DNA of 46,826 bases from an uncultured Clostridia bacterium (GTDB lineage Bacteria > Bacillota > Clostridia > UBA1381 > CAJOGA01), in contig CAJOGA010000001.1 of NCBI GenBank assembly GCA_905233855.1, positions 1 through 46,826 on the forward strand, written 5' to 3'. Numbering within the stretch: position 1 is the first letter of the stretch; each line of letters opens with the position of its first letter. The notes under the pieces were generated by a model. That model saw only the letters and a program-made list of their open reading frames with translations. It was not told the DNA's origin and did no database searches. The translations under genes and the position numbers were made by a program. Positions 16,435 to 26,893 of the stretch are shown piece by piece.

Positions 16435-16472
16435 AAAAAAAATCATCTTGCACAAAAATGTGCAAGATGATT
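16435..16472 (-). terminator. Intrinsic terminator of the ftsH-DUF1858 side (minus strand)
   Basis: A perfect 14-bp stem (AATCATCTTGCACA with its complement) has a 4-base loop. Read on the minus strand it is followed by a run of T (the A-tract at 16435-16442). It ends transcription coming from the DUF1858 gene and backs onto the hydrogenase terminator. Confidence 0.9.
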
Positions 16473-16489
16473 ACAATAGTTATTAAGTT

Positions 16490-16702
16490 TTACGCTTCTT
16501 TTGCGGCAAGAAAATCGTTTATCTTCTTAACCAAAGCATCAGGGTCTGTGTCGTGAACGGCACAAGCATCTTCGATTGACTCTCCGCTGGACGAAGGACA
16601 ACCCAAACAATGCATGCCCATTTCAAAGAAGAACTGAGCTGTTTCTGCGTCCATTTTTAACACATCCATTATAATCATGTCTTTTGTTACTGTTTTGCTC
16701 AT
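16490..16702 (-). CDS. DUF1858 domain protein (hybrid-cluster-associated redox disulfide family)
   Basis: A 70-residue single-domain protein with the family core KDMIIMDVLKMDAETAQFFFEMGMHCLGCPSS, in which the CxxC pair of GMHCLGCP is the presumed redox disulfide. Members are often found near hybrid-cluster proteins or other redox enzymes; the molecular role is unknown. The ribosome binding site GGAGGATG precedes the ATG. It lies 48 bases downstream of ftsH on the same strand, so it may be co-transcribed, and it faces the hydrogenase operon across two back-to-back terminators. Confidence 0.88.
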   Translation of the reverse strand: MSKTVTKDMIIMDVLKMDAETAQFFFEMGMHCLGCPSSSGESIEDACAVHDTDPDALVKKINDFLAAKEA

Positions 16703-16750
16703 AGCTTTACATCCTCCGTTATATATTTTTTAGCATACATAATGCCATGT

Positions 16751-18691
16751 TTAACTGTTTGAATTATCGGCTGAATCTGTGTTTGCAGATTCTGTAACCG
16801 TGTCCGCATCGCCGGATTCATCATCCGGTTTTGTCTGTTCAAACACACCGTTAAAAGCTTTTTCAAATTCTGCTGAATCTATAGTCTCTTTTTCAAGCAA
16901 TGCCTTTGCAACGTTGTGCAGCTTATCTATATTCTGGGTAAGCAATGTTACACATCTTTCGTACTGTTGTTCCACAATGTTACGTATCTCAACATCAATT
17001 TCTGCCGCAACCTGTTCGCTGTATATTTTTGAATGGCCAAAATCACGGCCTATAAACACTTCTTGCTGATTATCCAACGATACAGGACCGATAGCGTCGC
17101 TCATACCGTATCGTGTTACCATAGCTCTTGCAATTTCCGTGGCACGTTGCAAATCGTTTGATGCACCCGTGCTTATATCGTCTAACACGAGACTTTCAGC
17201 CACACGTCCGGCAAGCAGGATAACAATGTTGTCCAACATTTCGTTTTTGGACATATACGAATGGTCTTCCTCAGGCAGATGCATTGTGAAACCGCCTGCT
17301 CTGCCACGCGGAATTATTGACACCTGATGCACCTTTTCTTTTGACGGCATCAGTTTTGTTATAACGGCATGACCTGCTTCGTGGTATGCAGTCAGCTTCT
17401 TTTCCTTGTCGTTGATTATTCTGGATTTTTTCTCGGTACCCATCATAACCCTTATTATAGCTTTGTCAAAATCCTCCATATTTATTTCGGATTTATTCTT
17501 TCTTGCAGCCAGAATAGCCGCTTCATTTACTATATTGGCAAGGTCCGCACCGGTAAAGCCGACAGTAGTTTTTGCTATAACGTCAAGATTTACATCGCTT
17601 GCCAAAGGTTTGTTGGTAGTGTGAACCTTAAGTATTGCTTCGCGGCCTTTAACATCCGGCACGTCAACCAATATCTGACGGTCGAATCTTCCCGGACGCA
17701 AAAGTGCACTGTCCAAGATATCTGCTCTGTTTGTTGCGGCAATTACGATAACTCCTTCGTTAACACCAAAACCGTCCATTTCCACAAGTAACTGGTTAAG
17801 TGTTTGCTCGCGTTCGTCATGTCCGCCGCCGAGGCCTGCACCTCTCTGACGTCCGACAGCGTCGATTTCATCTATGAATATAATACTTGGGCGGTTCTTT
17901 TTGGCTTGTTCAAATAAGTCTCTTACTCTTGACGCACCAACACCGACATAAAGCTCCACAAAATCAGAACCGCTTATGCTGAAGAACGGAACACCCGCTT
18001 CACCGGCAACAGCCTTTGCCAGCAGGGTTTTACCTGTTCCCGGAGGGCCCACCAGCAACACGCCTTTAGGTATTCTTGCACCTATATCGGTGAAACGTTT
18101 CGGGTTTTTCAAAAATTCAACAACTTCAACGAGTTCTGCCTTTTCTTCATCGGCACCTGCAACATCGTTGAAGGTTACCTTTTTTTTGCCGTCGTCTCCG
18201 GCTATTTTAGCACGGCTTTTTGTGAAAGCGTTGCCTCTGCCGCCGGCCTGTTGATTCATTATGAATGTCCAGCCGACTAAAACAATACCCACGAGGAATA
18301 ACGGTCCCAACAACGACATCCACCATGGCTGCGGTTTTGACGGATTTGCGGTATAGTTGGTTATAGTTCCGTCTTTTACCTGACGCAAGATGGTTTCACC
18401 AAGGTCTTGATGGAATATCTCGTATGACGGAATATCAACCTCCATGCGATTTACTTTATAGTTCCCGTCCGGCAATTTTTCAACCGGTTTTGACGGATCG
18501 CCCAAAACGGCAACTGCCACATTATCGCTCACTGTAAGTTCTGTAACGTGTCCGGCTTCAACTTCGCGGATAAGGTCGGAATATTTTTTCTGGTTATTGT
18601 TTTGAACCCATGAATCCAACGCCATCCATGCAATAAAAACAATAAGCATTATGCTTATCCATATACTGAAATTTTTTAAGTATTTTTGCAA
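16751..18691 (-). CDS. ftsH: ATP-dependent zinc metalloprotease FtsH
   Basis: Membrane-anchored AAA+ protease degrading misfolded membrane proteins and short-lived regulators. Two membrane segments lie at about residues 8-25 and 125-145, followed by the AAA module (GPPGTGKT Walker [12 protein letters not shown] Walker B, the SRH stretch [20 protein letters not shown]) and the zinc site HEAGH. The acidic tail is typical. I start at TTG (LQKYLKNF), 8 bases after GGAG; the in-frame ATG six codons upstream (18709) has no binding site but cannot be excluded. It has its own promoter although it follows tilS-hpt, the usual Firmicutes order. Confidence 0.96.
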   Translation of the reverse strand: MQKYLKNFSIWISIMLIVFIAWMALDSWVQNNNQKKYSDLIREVEAGHVTELTVSDNVAVAVLGDPSKPVEKLPDGNYKVNRMEVDIPSYEIFHQDLGETILRQVKDGTITNYTANPSKPQPWWMSLLGPLFLVGIVLVGWTFIMNQQAGGRGNAFTKSRAKIAGDDGKKKVTFNDVAGADEEKAELVEVVEFLKNPKRFTDIGARIPKGVLLVGPPGTGKTLLAKAVAGEAGVPFFSISGSDFVELYVGVGASRVRDLFEQAKKNRPSIIFIDEIDAVGRQRGAGLGGGHDEREQTLNQLLVEMDGFGVNEGVIVIAATNRADILDSALLRPGRFDRQILVDVPDVKGREAILKVHTTNKPLASDVNLDVIAKTTVGFTGADLANIVNEAAILAARKNKSEINMEDFDKAIIRVMMGTEKKSRIINDKEKKLTAYHEAGHAVITKLMPSKEKVHQVSIIPRGRAGGFTMHLPEEDHSYMSKNEMLDNIVILLAGRVAESLVLDDISTGASNDLQRATEIARAMVTRYGMSDAIGPVSLDNQQEVFIGRDFGHSKIYSEQVAAEIDVEIRNIVEQQYERCVTLLTQNIDKLHNVAKALLEKETIDSAEFEKAFNGVFEQTKPDDESGDADTVTESANTDSADNSNS

Positions 18692-18730
18692 ATGTTTCAC
18701 TCCAATCAATTTGTTTTGGAAATATCTAAC

Positions 18731-18759
18731 ATCATATCACATTTGAAATAAAAAAACAA
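18731..18759 (-). promoter_or_regulatory. Sigma-A-type promoter of ftsH
   Basis: On the minus strand TTGTTT (18754-18759) and TATGAT (18731-18736) are 17 bases apart, about 40 bases before the ftsH start, in the 140-base gap after hpt. Confidence 0.6.
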
Positions 18760-18833
18760 CTGATAAATTGTGAATAAGATATGAACATACAATAATCATT
18801 GTCAGAATTAGCTTTTTTAATACATATGAGATA

Positions 18834-19373
18834 TTATTTTTCATACACACTTCTTTTTAAAACGCCTATGTAAGGTAAGTTGCGATATTTTTGAGCATAA
18901 TCCAAGCCGTACCCAACAACAAACTCATTCTCTATGTCAAATCCCTTATAATCGGCTTCTATGACAGACACTCTGCGTGCCGGTTTATTCAGCAGAGAAC
19001 ATATCTTCAAGCTTTCCGGGTTTTGCGAAAGAATAATTTCCTTAAACTTCGACAGGGTAGTACCGGTGTCTATAATATCTTCCACAACAATAATATTCTT
19101 GCCGTTAACATCAAAATTCAAACCGCCTATAATGTCCACTTTTTGGCTTGAAACGGACCCGTTTCCGTAGCTGGACAGGCGTATAAATTCAATGTCAATA
19201 TCAGATGTTAAATGACGGACAAGGTCGGCGGCAAAGATAGCGCTGCCTTTTAAAATGACAACCAACGTTATGGGCCGATTTTCAAAGTCCTTGTTGATAA
19301 CATCCGCCATTTCTTTTACGCGATTTGCAATTTCCTGTTCCGTAAACAATATCTTTTCTAAATCGTTGTGCAT
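18834..19373 (-). CDS. hpt: Hypoxanthine phosphoribosyltransferase
   Basis: Salvages hypoxanthine and guanine to IMP and GMP with PRPP. The 179 residues contain the PRPP-binding loop VVEDIIDTGTTLS, VVILKGSAIFAADL near the N-terminus, and the C-terminal VVGYGLDYAQKYRNLPYIGV, all diagnostic. The start chosen is the second ATG (MHNDLEKIL): GAGGT from the end of tilS is 8 bases upstream, while the first ATG, overlapping tilS, has none. It begins 4 bases after the tilS stop. Confidence 0.95.
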   Translation of the reverse strand: MHNDLEKILFTEQEIANRVKEMADVINKDFENRPITLVVILKGSAIFAADLVRHLTSDIDIEFIRLSSYGNGSVSSQKVDIIGGLNFDVNGKNIIVVEDIIDTGTTLSKFKEIILSQNPESLKICSLLNKPARRVSVIEADYKGFDIENEFVVGYGLDYAQKYRNLPYIGVLKRSVYEK

Positions 19374-19377
19374 GTGT

Positions 19378-20745
19378 CTATACCTCATTTACTTTTATTT
19401 TTAAATAATTTTTTGTGTTTGAAGTGCAGATATAGTTTCTGTCCGACACACTATTTATAAGACAAATAATATTATCGTTGCTGTCTGTCAATATAAGCTG
19501 GGCATCACGCATTGAAACAGGAATTTTTTTGTCTGTAAAATAGTCGCTGAGTTTTTTTGTGCCATGCATGCCGGGAGGCTGAAATTTATCGCCTGCCCGA
19601 CGTGTGCGTATAAATAAATTTGTTCCGGTTTTATCCGAATCAAAATAATAGACGTGTTTTTCGTTTGTCATTTCGGTTGATGTTTCAAACAACAGTTTTA
19701 ATCCGTTTAAAATATATTCTTTGCCGAACTCTATATTTTGATGTATCGGCTCGGCAGGCAAAACGGATTTGGATATGATCAAATCACCGTATGATATTGC
19801 GGCTTTGATATTACCGGGCATATTTAAGCTTTTGCCTGTGTTTGATTTGTTTATAAAGCTTATTACGGTGTCGGTATGCACCATGCCGACGTGTTTTTCG
19901 CCTGCAAGGCTCTCTAAAATGCGATATATTATACGGCGTTGTAATGCGATATGGTAAGACAAAAGACTCTTGATGTCAATCACATATTCGCTGCCGTTTT
20001 GTTTAACCACGCTGTTATATGCATTATTTGCGGATGTGTTTAAAAAATCGTTTTCCGCAGAAATGATGTCGACATTATTGGTTATGGTTTCTAAGATGTT
20101 TGAATTGTATTCACGCCTGATAAGAGGTATAAGATCAAGTCTCACTTTGTTTCGTTTGTATACGGGGACTAAATTGGTTTCGTCCGTTACGTATGACAAA
20201 TCGTTTTCTTTGCAGAAAAGTTCAATCTCATCACGCGTTAAATTTAATATCGGACGTATTATATTGCCCCGGACTGCAGGTATACCTGACATGCCCTTGA
20301 TGGTAGTTCCCCTTAACAGGTTCATCAGAATTGTTTCTGCGTTGTCGTTTTTGTTGTGTGCCGTGGCAATTTTTGAAAAGTTGTGGGCTTGTAAAAGTTT
20401 GTCAAAGAAATCGTAACGTATTTTACGTCCGGCGTCTTCGTGTGATATATGGTGTTCCAATGCGTAACCTGCAACATCGGCACTCAAATAAAAAAACTCC
20501 AAATCCATATCCTCTGCAAGCTTTTTTGTGAACAGATAATCCCGCTGTGCAGTTTCGTTTCGAAGGTTATGGTTGACATGTGCCACAGCTATGTCAATAT
20601 TGTAGCAATTTTTGAGGGTAAGGAGCATATTCAGCATACAAACGGAATCTGCTCCGCCTGATACGGCTGCAAGCACTTTGTCGCCGTTTTGGATAAGGTT
20701 ATTTTTATCTATAAAACATTTAGCCTTTTGTGTGATTTTGTCCAA
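19378..20745 (-). CDS. tilS: tRNA(Ile)-lysidine synthase
   Basis: Converts C34 of the CAU-anticodon isoleucine tRNA to lysidine, which is essential for reading AUA; AUA is common in these genes. The PP-loop VLAAVSGGADSVCML is near the N-terminus, with VAHVNHNLR, HNKNDNAETILMNLLRG and, in the C-terminal domain, RTRRAGDKFQPPGMHGTKKLSDYF. I start at TTG (LDKITQKAKCF), which fits the family N-terminus and has GAAAAGAG about 10 bases upstream. The ORF-track TTG start ten codons earlier overlaps dnaB by 23 bases and lacks a site. Start confidence is moderate; identity is high. Confidence 0.93.
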   Translation of the reverse strand: MDKITQKAKCFIDKNNLIQNGDKVLAAVSGGADSVCMLNMLLTLKNCYNIDIAVAHVNHNLRNETAQRDYLFTKKLAEDMDLEFFYLSADVAGYALEHHISHEDAGRKIRYDFFDKLLQAHNFSKIATAHNKNDNAETILMNLLRGTTIKGMSGIPAVRGNIIRPILNLTRDEIELFCKENDLSYVTDETNLVPVYKRNKVRLDLIPLIRREYNSNILETITNNVDIISAENDFLNTSANNAYNSVVKQNGSEYVIDIKSLLSYHIALQRRIIYRILESLAGEKHVGMVHTDTVISFINKSNTGKSLNMPGNIKAAISYGDLIISKSVLPAEPIHQNIEFGKEYILNGLKLLFETSTEMTNEKHVYYFDSDKTGTNLFIRTRRAGDKFQPPGMHGTKKLSDYFTDKKIPVSMRDAQLILTDSNDNIICLINSVSDRNYICTSNTKNYLKIKVNEV

Positions 20746-20752
20746 ATCAGTA

Positions 20753-22084
20753 TCACTCTTTTCGTGCGGTGTCAAGGTTTGTGAATTTGGTATATTTGCC
20801 TATCCAGCCAAACTCCAGCTTGCCTGTTTCACCGCTTCGGTGTTTTGCAATATCACATTCAACAATGCCTTTTCTGTCGGTGTCCGGATTATAATAGTCT
20901 TCACGGTATAAGAACATTACAATATCCGCATCCTGCTCTATTGCACCCGATTCACGCAAATCGCTGAGCATAGGGTGCTTGTCGGTTCTGGCTTCGCTTG
21001 CACGGGAAAGCTGCGACAGTGTTACGACAGGCACTTCCAGTTCCTTTGCAAGTATCTTTAAAGAACGTGATATGTCCGATACTTCCTGTTGACGGTTTTC
21101 GGAACGTCTGCTGCCGGACTGCATCAGCTGCAGATAGTCTATCATTATCATGCCCAAGCCGTAACGCTGTTTGATGCGTCGGCATTTTGCACGTATTTCC
21201 GACACCGTGATTGCCGCGGTATCGTCTAAGAATATCGGAGCGGTTGCAATTTTATCAATAACGCCGGATATTTTTATCCAGTCCTCACGAGAAAGCTCGC
21301 CGCTGCGTATTTTATTTGAATCTACCATTGCCTCGCTGCATATGATTCTGTTCGCTAATTCATGTTTGGACATTTCCAAACTGAATATAGCAACCGGCAG
21401 TTTTTCACGCAATGCAACATTTTCGGCGATATTGAGGGCAAAGCTTGTTTTGCCCATACCCGGACGTGCCGCCAAAAGAATGAGGTTGGCACTTTGGAAT
21501 CCGGAGGTTTTTTTGTCAAGCTCGGAAAATCCGGTCGGTGTACCGGTAACGCCCTTTTTGATGGTTGAAAACTCTATCATCTGCTGATACGATTCAAACA
21601 ACACGTCTTTGATATGTACCATAGACTGATTTTCGCGGTTTATATCAAATATAGCTTTTTCAGCCTGCTCAAGTATGTCATACGCATCGTCTGTAGCAGA
21701 GTATGCTAAGTTGGTAACACCTTCTGTTGCCCTTATTATTTTTCTTAAAAGCGACCGTTCTTCGACAATGTGAACATATTCGCCGACGTTGGTGGTGGTG
21801 GGAACAATGCTCGTGAGCATAGACAGATACTCTATACCGCCTACGGCATCAAGCTTTTCTTCTTTGTTCAGACGCTCCGATACAGTTACAACGTCGATGG
21901 GTTCGTTAAGATTGAACATATCAATAACCGCTTCGTAGATATATCTGTTGTGTTCAAAGAAGAAATCGCTGCTTTTTATTTTTTCCGCACAGACGGATAT
22001 ACATTCCGGGTCTATAAGAATACTTCCCAAAACAGCCTGTTCTGCTTCTAAATTATATGGCATTGTTCTTTCTGCAATGTCCAC
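20753..22084 (-). CDS. dnaB: Replicative DNA helicase DnaB
   Basis: The hexameric replication-fork helicase (called DnaC in Bacillus). The 443 residues hold the N-terminal domain (MPYNLEAEQAVLGSIL), Walker A AARPGMGKTSFALNIA, Walker B MIMIDYLQLMQ, the arginine-finger region LSQLSRASEARTDKHPMLSDLRESGAIEQDAD, and no intein. It begins with GTG 8 bases after GGAGG. It follows rplI by 34 bases, the usual Firmicutes rplI-dnaB order. Confidence 0.97.
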   Translation of the reverse strand: MDIAERTMPYNLEAEQAVLGSILIDPECISVCAEKIKSSDFFFEHNRYIYEAVIDMFNLNEPIDVVTVSERLNKEEKLDAVGGIEYLSMLTSIVPTTTNVGEYVHIVEERSLLRKIIRATEGVTNLAYSATDDAYDILEQAEKAIFDINRENQSMVHIKDVLFESYQQMIEFSTIKKGVTGTPTGFSELDKKTSGFQSANLILLAARPGMGKTSFALNIAENVALREKLPVAIFSLEMSKHELANRIICSEAMVDSNKIRSGELSREDWIKISGVIDKIATAPIFLDDTAAITVSEIRAKCRRIKQRYGLGMIMIDYLQLMQSGSRRSENRQQEVSDISRSLKILAKELEVPVVTLSQLSRASEARTDKHPMLSDLRESGAIEQDADIVMFLYREDYYNPDTDRKGIVECDIAKHRSGETGKLEFGWIGKYTKFTNLDTARKE

Positions 22085-22118
22085 TTTAAATTCCTCCGAT
22101 ATAATAATCTTTAAAAGT

Positions 22119-22568
22119 CTAATTTGCCGCAGTAACGTTTACCTTTAAAACACCGACAACATCTTTGTGCAGTTTAATATCTATGTTAAAGGTGCCGAGT
22201 GATTTTATTCCGTCCGGCAGATTAAACTTTTTCTTATCAACAACTATGTGATGTTTCATTTTCAATTCTTCGGCAACATCCTTGCTGGTTATTGAGCCGA
22301 ACAATTTACCGTTTTCGCCGGCTTTTGCCGTTAATTCAACTGTTATATCCTTTAATTTATCGGCAAGCACTTTTGCACTTTCAAGCTCTTGCTGTTTTCT
22401 GTATTCTTCGGAGCTTTTTTGTCCTTGCAACATGTTCAGACTGTCTTTTGTTGCTTCAACAGCAAGCTTTTTAGGGAGAAGGAAGTTTCTGGCATAACCG
22501 TCCGAAACCTTGACAACATCGCCTTTTTTGCCCTGACCTTTAACATCTGCCAATAATATAACGTTCAT
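22119..22568 (-). CDS. rplI: 50S ribosomal protein L9
   Basis: 149 residues with the N-terminal signature MNVILLADVKGQGKKGDVVKVSDGYARNFLLPKKLA, a long connecting helix and the C-terminal rRNA-binding domain (LFGSITSKDVAEEL). Normal length. GGGAGG precedes the ATG. It lies 24 bases after pyrH and 34 before dnaB, so pyrH-rplI-dnaB probably form one transcript. Confidence 0.97.
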   Translation of the reverse strand: MNVILLADVKGQGKKGDVVKVSDGYARNFLLPKKLAVEATKDSLNMLQGQKSSEEYRKQQELESAKVLADKLKDITVELTAKAGENGKLFGSITSKDVAEELKMKHHIVVDKKKFNLPDGIKSLGTFNIDIKLHKDVVGVLKVNVTAAN

Positions 22569-22592
22569 TTTTATGAACCTCCCTTGTGTGGA

Positions 22593-23297
22593 TTAATCTA
22601 CTACAGTTCCTATCTGTTCGCCTGTTAATACTCTGTATATATTTTCCGGATCATGAAGGCCGAATACCAGAAGCGGAATTTTATTGTCCATACATAAAGA
22701 CGTTGCGGTGGAATCCATAACGCCCAAGCCCTTATTCAAAACGTCGATATAGCTTACATGCTCAAACCGTTTTGCATCCGGATTGATATTAGGGTCGGAA
22801 TCGTATACACCATCCACTTTTTTAGCAAGCAAAATAACGTCTGCTTCTATTTCTGCGGCACGCAATGCTGCGGCAGTGTCGGTAGAAAAGAATGGGTTGC
22901 CTGTTCCGCATCCGAATATTACAACTCTGCCACGTTCTAAATGATGAATTGCTCTGCCACGGATATAAGGTTCGGCTATCTGACGCATTTCTATAGCGGT
23001 TTGTACGCGGGTTTGTACACCGTTTGCCTCTAATGCGTCGCTGAGTGCCAGAGCGTTTATAACAGTGGCGAGCATACCCATGTGGTCGGCACGTGTTCTG
23101 TCCATATTTTCGCCTGTTCTGCCACGCCAGAAGTTACCTCCGCCGACAACTACAGCTATTTCAACGCCCAAATCTGCACAACGTTTTATCTGTTTGCTCA
23201 CTTTGTCAAGTGTGTCTGTGCATAAACCGAAACCCTGGTTGCCTGCTAAAGCTTCTCCGCTTATTTTCAACAGTACTCTTTTGTATTTAGCCTGCAT
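22593..23297 (-). CDS. pyrH: Uridylate kinase
   Basis: Phosphorylates UMP to UDP; hexameric amino-acid-kinase fold. Motifs: [48 protein letters not shown] and [23 protein letters not shown]. 234 residues, GGAGGT upstream. It is separated from tsf by a terminator, so it probably has its own promoter; TTATCA and TATACT spaced 18 bases apart within 23300-23330 are a weak candidate. The usual follower frr is absent; rplI comes next. Confidence 0.97.
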   Translation of the reverse strand: MQAKYKRVLLKISGEALAGNQGFGLCTDTLDKVSKQIKRCADLGVEIAVVVGGGNFWRGRTGENMDRTRADHMGMLATVINALALSDALEANGVQTRVQTAIEMRQIAEPYIRGRAIHHLERGRVVIFGCGTGNPFFSTDTAAALRAAEIEADVILLAKKVDGVYDSDPNINPDAKRFEHVSYIDVLNKGLGVMDSTATSLCMDNKIPLLVFGLHDPENIYRVLTGEQIGTVVD

Positions 23298-23345
23298 TTT
23301 AAAGTACCTCCGTTAGTATATTTTTAGATAATTGATTGTGATAAC

Positions 23346-23376
23346 AAAAAAAGGAAACACGGAGTGTTTCCTTTTT
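23346..23376 (-). terminator. Intrinsic terminator after tsf
   Basis: AGGAAACACTCCGTGTTTCCTTTTT on the minus strand has an 8-10 bp stem, a 4-base loop and a T-run. It ends the rpsB-tsf transcript before pyrH; the A-run on the other side makes it nearly symmetrical. Confidence 0.9.
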
Positions 23377-23438
23377 CAGAGGATGGAAAATCTTACACCC
23401 TCGACTATTATACTATAACTATTTTTGTTTTGCAATAA

Positions 23439-24347
23439 TTACTTAACCATATTTGCAACTTCTGCAGCAAAATCGTCTTCTCTTTTTTGTATGCCTTCGC
23501 CCTTTTCAAATCTTGTAAATTTTGTTACGCTGATATTTGCGTTAAGAGCAGCAGCCGTTTCTTTGATAAAAGTTTTAACGTTTTTGTCCTGATCTTTGAT
23601 GTACGGCTGTTCAATGAGGCAAACTTCTTTATAGTATTTGTTTATTCTGCCGACAACCATCTTTTCAACGATTGCTTCAGGTTTTCCTTCGTTAAGAGCC
23701 TGTGCTTTAAGGATTTCCTTTTCTTTTTCAAGAACGTCCGCAGGAACCGCAGAAGGATCTAAATATGTTGGCATTGCTGCAGCTATCTGCATTGCAATGT
23801 CTTTTGCGAAAGCTTTGAAAGTTTCGGAAGAGGTATCGGCATCTGTGTCGAACTGAACCATAACGCCGATTCTGCCGCCGCCGTGGATATATGTTTCAAC
23901 AACGCCTTCATATCTTTCAAAACGGCGGATATTCATGTTTTCGCCGATTGTTGAAATCTTTTCTGTGAGCATATCGCTGATTGTGAATTTGTCATTGTCG
24001 ATAAATTTTTCTGCAAGCAATGCTTCAACATTTGCAGGGTTGGTAACTGCTATCTGCTTTGCAACGTTATTTACAAATGTTTTGAATTCTTCGTTCTTTG
24101 CAACAAAGTCTGTTTCCGAGTTTACTTCAACCAAAACAGCAACGCCGTCGTTTGAATATGCGTGCACGATACCTTCTGCAGCAATTCTGCCTGCTTTTTT
24201 TGCAGCTGCAGCCAATCCCTTTTCACGCAAAAACTCTATTGCCTTTTCCATATCGCCGTCGGTAGCTGTGAGTGCTTTTTTGCAATCCATCATACCGCAG
24301 TTTGTTTGCTCTCTTAATTCTTTAACATCTTGTGCTGTAAAAGCCAT
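23439..24347 (-). CDS. tsf: Elongation factor Ts
   Basis: Guanine-nucleotide exchange factor for EF-Tu. The 302 residues start with the UBA-like domain ([20 protein letters not shown]) followed by [18 protein letters not shown], the EF-Tu contact signature, and the coiled-coil/dimerisation part. The second ATG is used because AAAGGAGA is 6-7 bases before it, while the ORF-track ATG almost abuts the site. It is paired with rpsB as in nearly all bacteria. Confidence 0.97.
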   Translation of the reverse strand: MAFTAQDVKELREQTNCGMMDCKKALTATDGDMEKAIEFLREKGLAAAAKKAGRIAAEGIVHAYSNDGVAVLVEVNSETDFVAKNEEFKTFVNNVAKQIAVTNPANVEALLAEKFIDNDKFTISDMLTEKISTIGENMNIRRFERYEGVVETYIHGGGRIGVMVQFDTDADTSSETFKAFAKDIAMQIAAAMPTYLDPSAVPADVLEKEKEILKAQALNEGKPEAIVEKMVVGRINKYYKEVCLIEQPYIKDQDKNVKTFIKETAAALNANISVTKFTRFEKGEGIQKREDDFAAEVANMVK

Positions 24348-24384
24348 GTTCATTCTCCTTTATATAAATTATTCCGTTTTGTGT

Positions 24385-24430
24385 AAAAACGGTCTTTGAG
24401 CCGATTAACCAAAGACCAAAAGACCGTTTT
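24385..24430 (-). terminator. Attenuator-like hairpin between rpsB and tsf
   Basis: In minus-strand RNA AAAACGGTCTTT pairs with AAAGACCGTTTTT, followed by T residues. An inner copy of the GGTCTTT repeat offers an alternative, shorter hairpin. It probably lowers tsf expression relative to rpsB by partial termination. Confidence 0.7.
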
Positions 24431-24453
24431 ATAATTTTTTAATTATAGCTTGA

Positions 24454-25197
24454 TTAAGCCTCTTCGTTTGCTGCTTCTTCGGCTTCGTCTGCTTCTTCAG
24501 CCTCGTCCTGACCGCACTGTGAGCCTTCTACGATAGCGTTCGATATTGTTGAAGCAATCAATTTAACCGCTCTTATAGCGTCATCGTTGCCCGGGATAGG
24601 GTAGTCAACCTCTTCAGGGTCGCAGTTTGTGTCAACGATAGCAACAACAGGAATACCGAGTTTTTTAGCTTCTGCTATAGCTATTCTTTCTTTACGCGGG
24701 TCAACTATAAACAAAGCACCGGGGAGCTGATCCATATCTTTTATACCGCCAAGATATTTTTCAAGCTTTTCACGTTCGCCGTTAAGCTTTATAACTTCCT
24801 TTTTAGGCAAAAGATCGAATGTACCGTCTTCTTCCATTTTGTTGAGCTGTTCAAGTCTGTCGATACGTTTTTTGATGGTTTTGAAGTTTGTGAGCATACC
24901 GCCGAGCCATCTTGCATTTACGTAATACATGCCGACTTTTTCAGCTTCTTCTTTAATGGAATCCTGAGCCTGTTTTTTTGTTCCTACGAACAAAACGCTT
25001 TTACCGTCCGCAACAACATCTCTTACAAAATAATAAGCTTCTTCAACCTTTTTAACTGTTTTCTGCAGGTCGATGATATAGATGCCGTTTCTTTCTGTGA
25101 AGATGTATTCAGCCATTTTAGGGTTCCATCTTCTTGTTTGGTGACCGAAATGAACGCCGGCCTCCAAAAGCTGTTTCATTGAGATTACATTTGACAT
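24454..25197 (-). CDS. rpsB: 30S ribosomal protein S2
   Basis: 247 residues with the family signature [25 protein letters not shown], then [34 protein letters not shown] and [33 protein letters not shown]. The C-terminal tail is strongly acidic with repeated [16 protein letters not shown] lies 8 bases before the ATG. A strong promoter lies 110-135 bases upstream. Confidence 0.98.
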   Translation of the reverse strand: MSNVISMKQLLEAGVHFGHQTRRWNPKMAEYIFTERNGIYIIDLQKTVKKVEEAYYFVRDVVADGKSVLFVGTKKQAQDSIKEEAEKVGMYYVNARWLGGMLTNFKTIKKRIDRLEQLNKMEEDGTFDLLPKKEVIKLNGEREKLEKYLGGIKDMDQLPGALFIVDPRKERIAIAEAKKLGIPVVAIVDTNCDPEEVDYPIPGNDDAIRAVKLIASTISNAIVEGSQCGQDEAEEADEAEEAANEEA

Positions 25198-25303
25198 TTT
25201 TTAATACCTCCGGTTTTATTCCTCCACCCCTTTCGTTTTATGCAAAACGCATTTAGCGACCGTTTGCACAATCCAAGGGTGTGTATATTTAGTACAATTG
25301 CAC

Positions 25304-25332
25304 ATTATAGCACAATGTTTTACAAATTGCAA
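25304..25332 (-). promoter_or_regulatory. Sigma-A-type promoter of rpsB-tsf
   Basis: On the minus strand TTGCAA (25327-25332) and TATAAT (25304-25309, extended by TGC) are 17 bases apart. This leaves an untranslated leader of about 100 bases before rpsB, long enough for autogenous control by S2, though no specific structure was recognised. Confidence 0.8.
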
Positions 25333-25349
25333 GCATTTATTTTACTGTT

Positions 25350-26531
<1,182 letters not shown>

Positions 26532-26584
26532 ATATTTTTCAAGCCTTTCTGTTAATTTGCTTTATTATTTTTAACCTGAGCAAC

Positions 26585-26735
26585 AAAAAAACTTCTTCCG
26601 CATTCAGAAGAAGTATCCATATTTTAAATTATACTCTTCTTATTGCTGTTAGCGGAACCACCTTACTTGATTATTGCGATGTAGGTTGGTGTGAGGTCAT
26701 CGAGCTAACTCTCTACCTCAACTCATAATAAAAAG
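26585..26735 (-). ncRNA. Transcription-attenuating riboswitch-like leader of metK, probably a divergent SAM-I (S-box) clan member
   Basis: Minus-strand RNA. P1: CUUUUUAUU (26735-26727) with AAUAAGAAG (26644-26636). J1/2: AUGAG, like AAGAG in S-boxes. P2: GAGGU/ACCUC plus GAG/CUC with a GAUGA bulge resembling the S-box kink-turn. The P2 loop AGUUAG can pair with CUAAC (26652-26648). P3: ACC-AA-CC(U)AC with GU-AAGG-U-GGU, reproducing the AA/U internal loop that contacts SAM in S-boxes. The P1 3' strand can instead pair with AUACUUCUUCU as antiterminator; otherwise CUUCUUC/GAAGAAG plus seven U form a terminator (26585-26614). The canonical GGCAACC and a normal P4 are absent. A regulatory leader is well supported; the S-box kinship is my inference. 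Confidence 0.7.
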
Positions 26736-26744
26736 CTTGAATAC

Positions 26745-26773
26745 ATAATATAATATTTTTTTGCATATGTCAA
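26745..26773 (-). promoter_or_regulatory. Sigma-A-type promoter of metK
   Basis: On the minus strand TTGACA (26768-26773) and TATTAT (26745-26750) are separated by 17 bases. The predicted start near 26738 is just before the P1 5' strand of the leader, which supports the leader model. Confidence 0.8.
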
Positions 26774-26893
26774 CAAAAAATTTAACAACATTTTAGCTAA
26801 AGAACAAAATGGTGGCAAATTTGTTTTTTGAGTATTTGAAACAGAACTGTTGGACATAATTAAAACAGATATGTTTACGAGGAGGCAAGATGA

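Noticed and set aside
26585-26735. metK leader as a T-box (GGTGGTTCCGC resembles the T-box core) or as a lysine riboswitch (GAGGTAGAG)
   Set aside because: The T-box core AGGGTGGNACCGCG is only partly matched and no long Stem I with specifier loop fits in the space. The lysine class needs a larger five-helix junction. The P1/P2/P3 arrangement with the AA/U loop fits the SAM-I clan better.
26782-26788. TTAACAA half-site resembling a Rex box near the metK and murA promoters
   Set aside because: Only one half matches; the other half (CAACAAA) does not resemble TTGTTAA.
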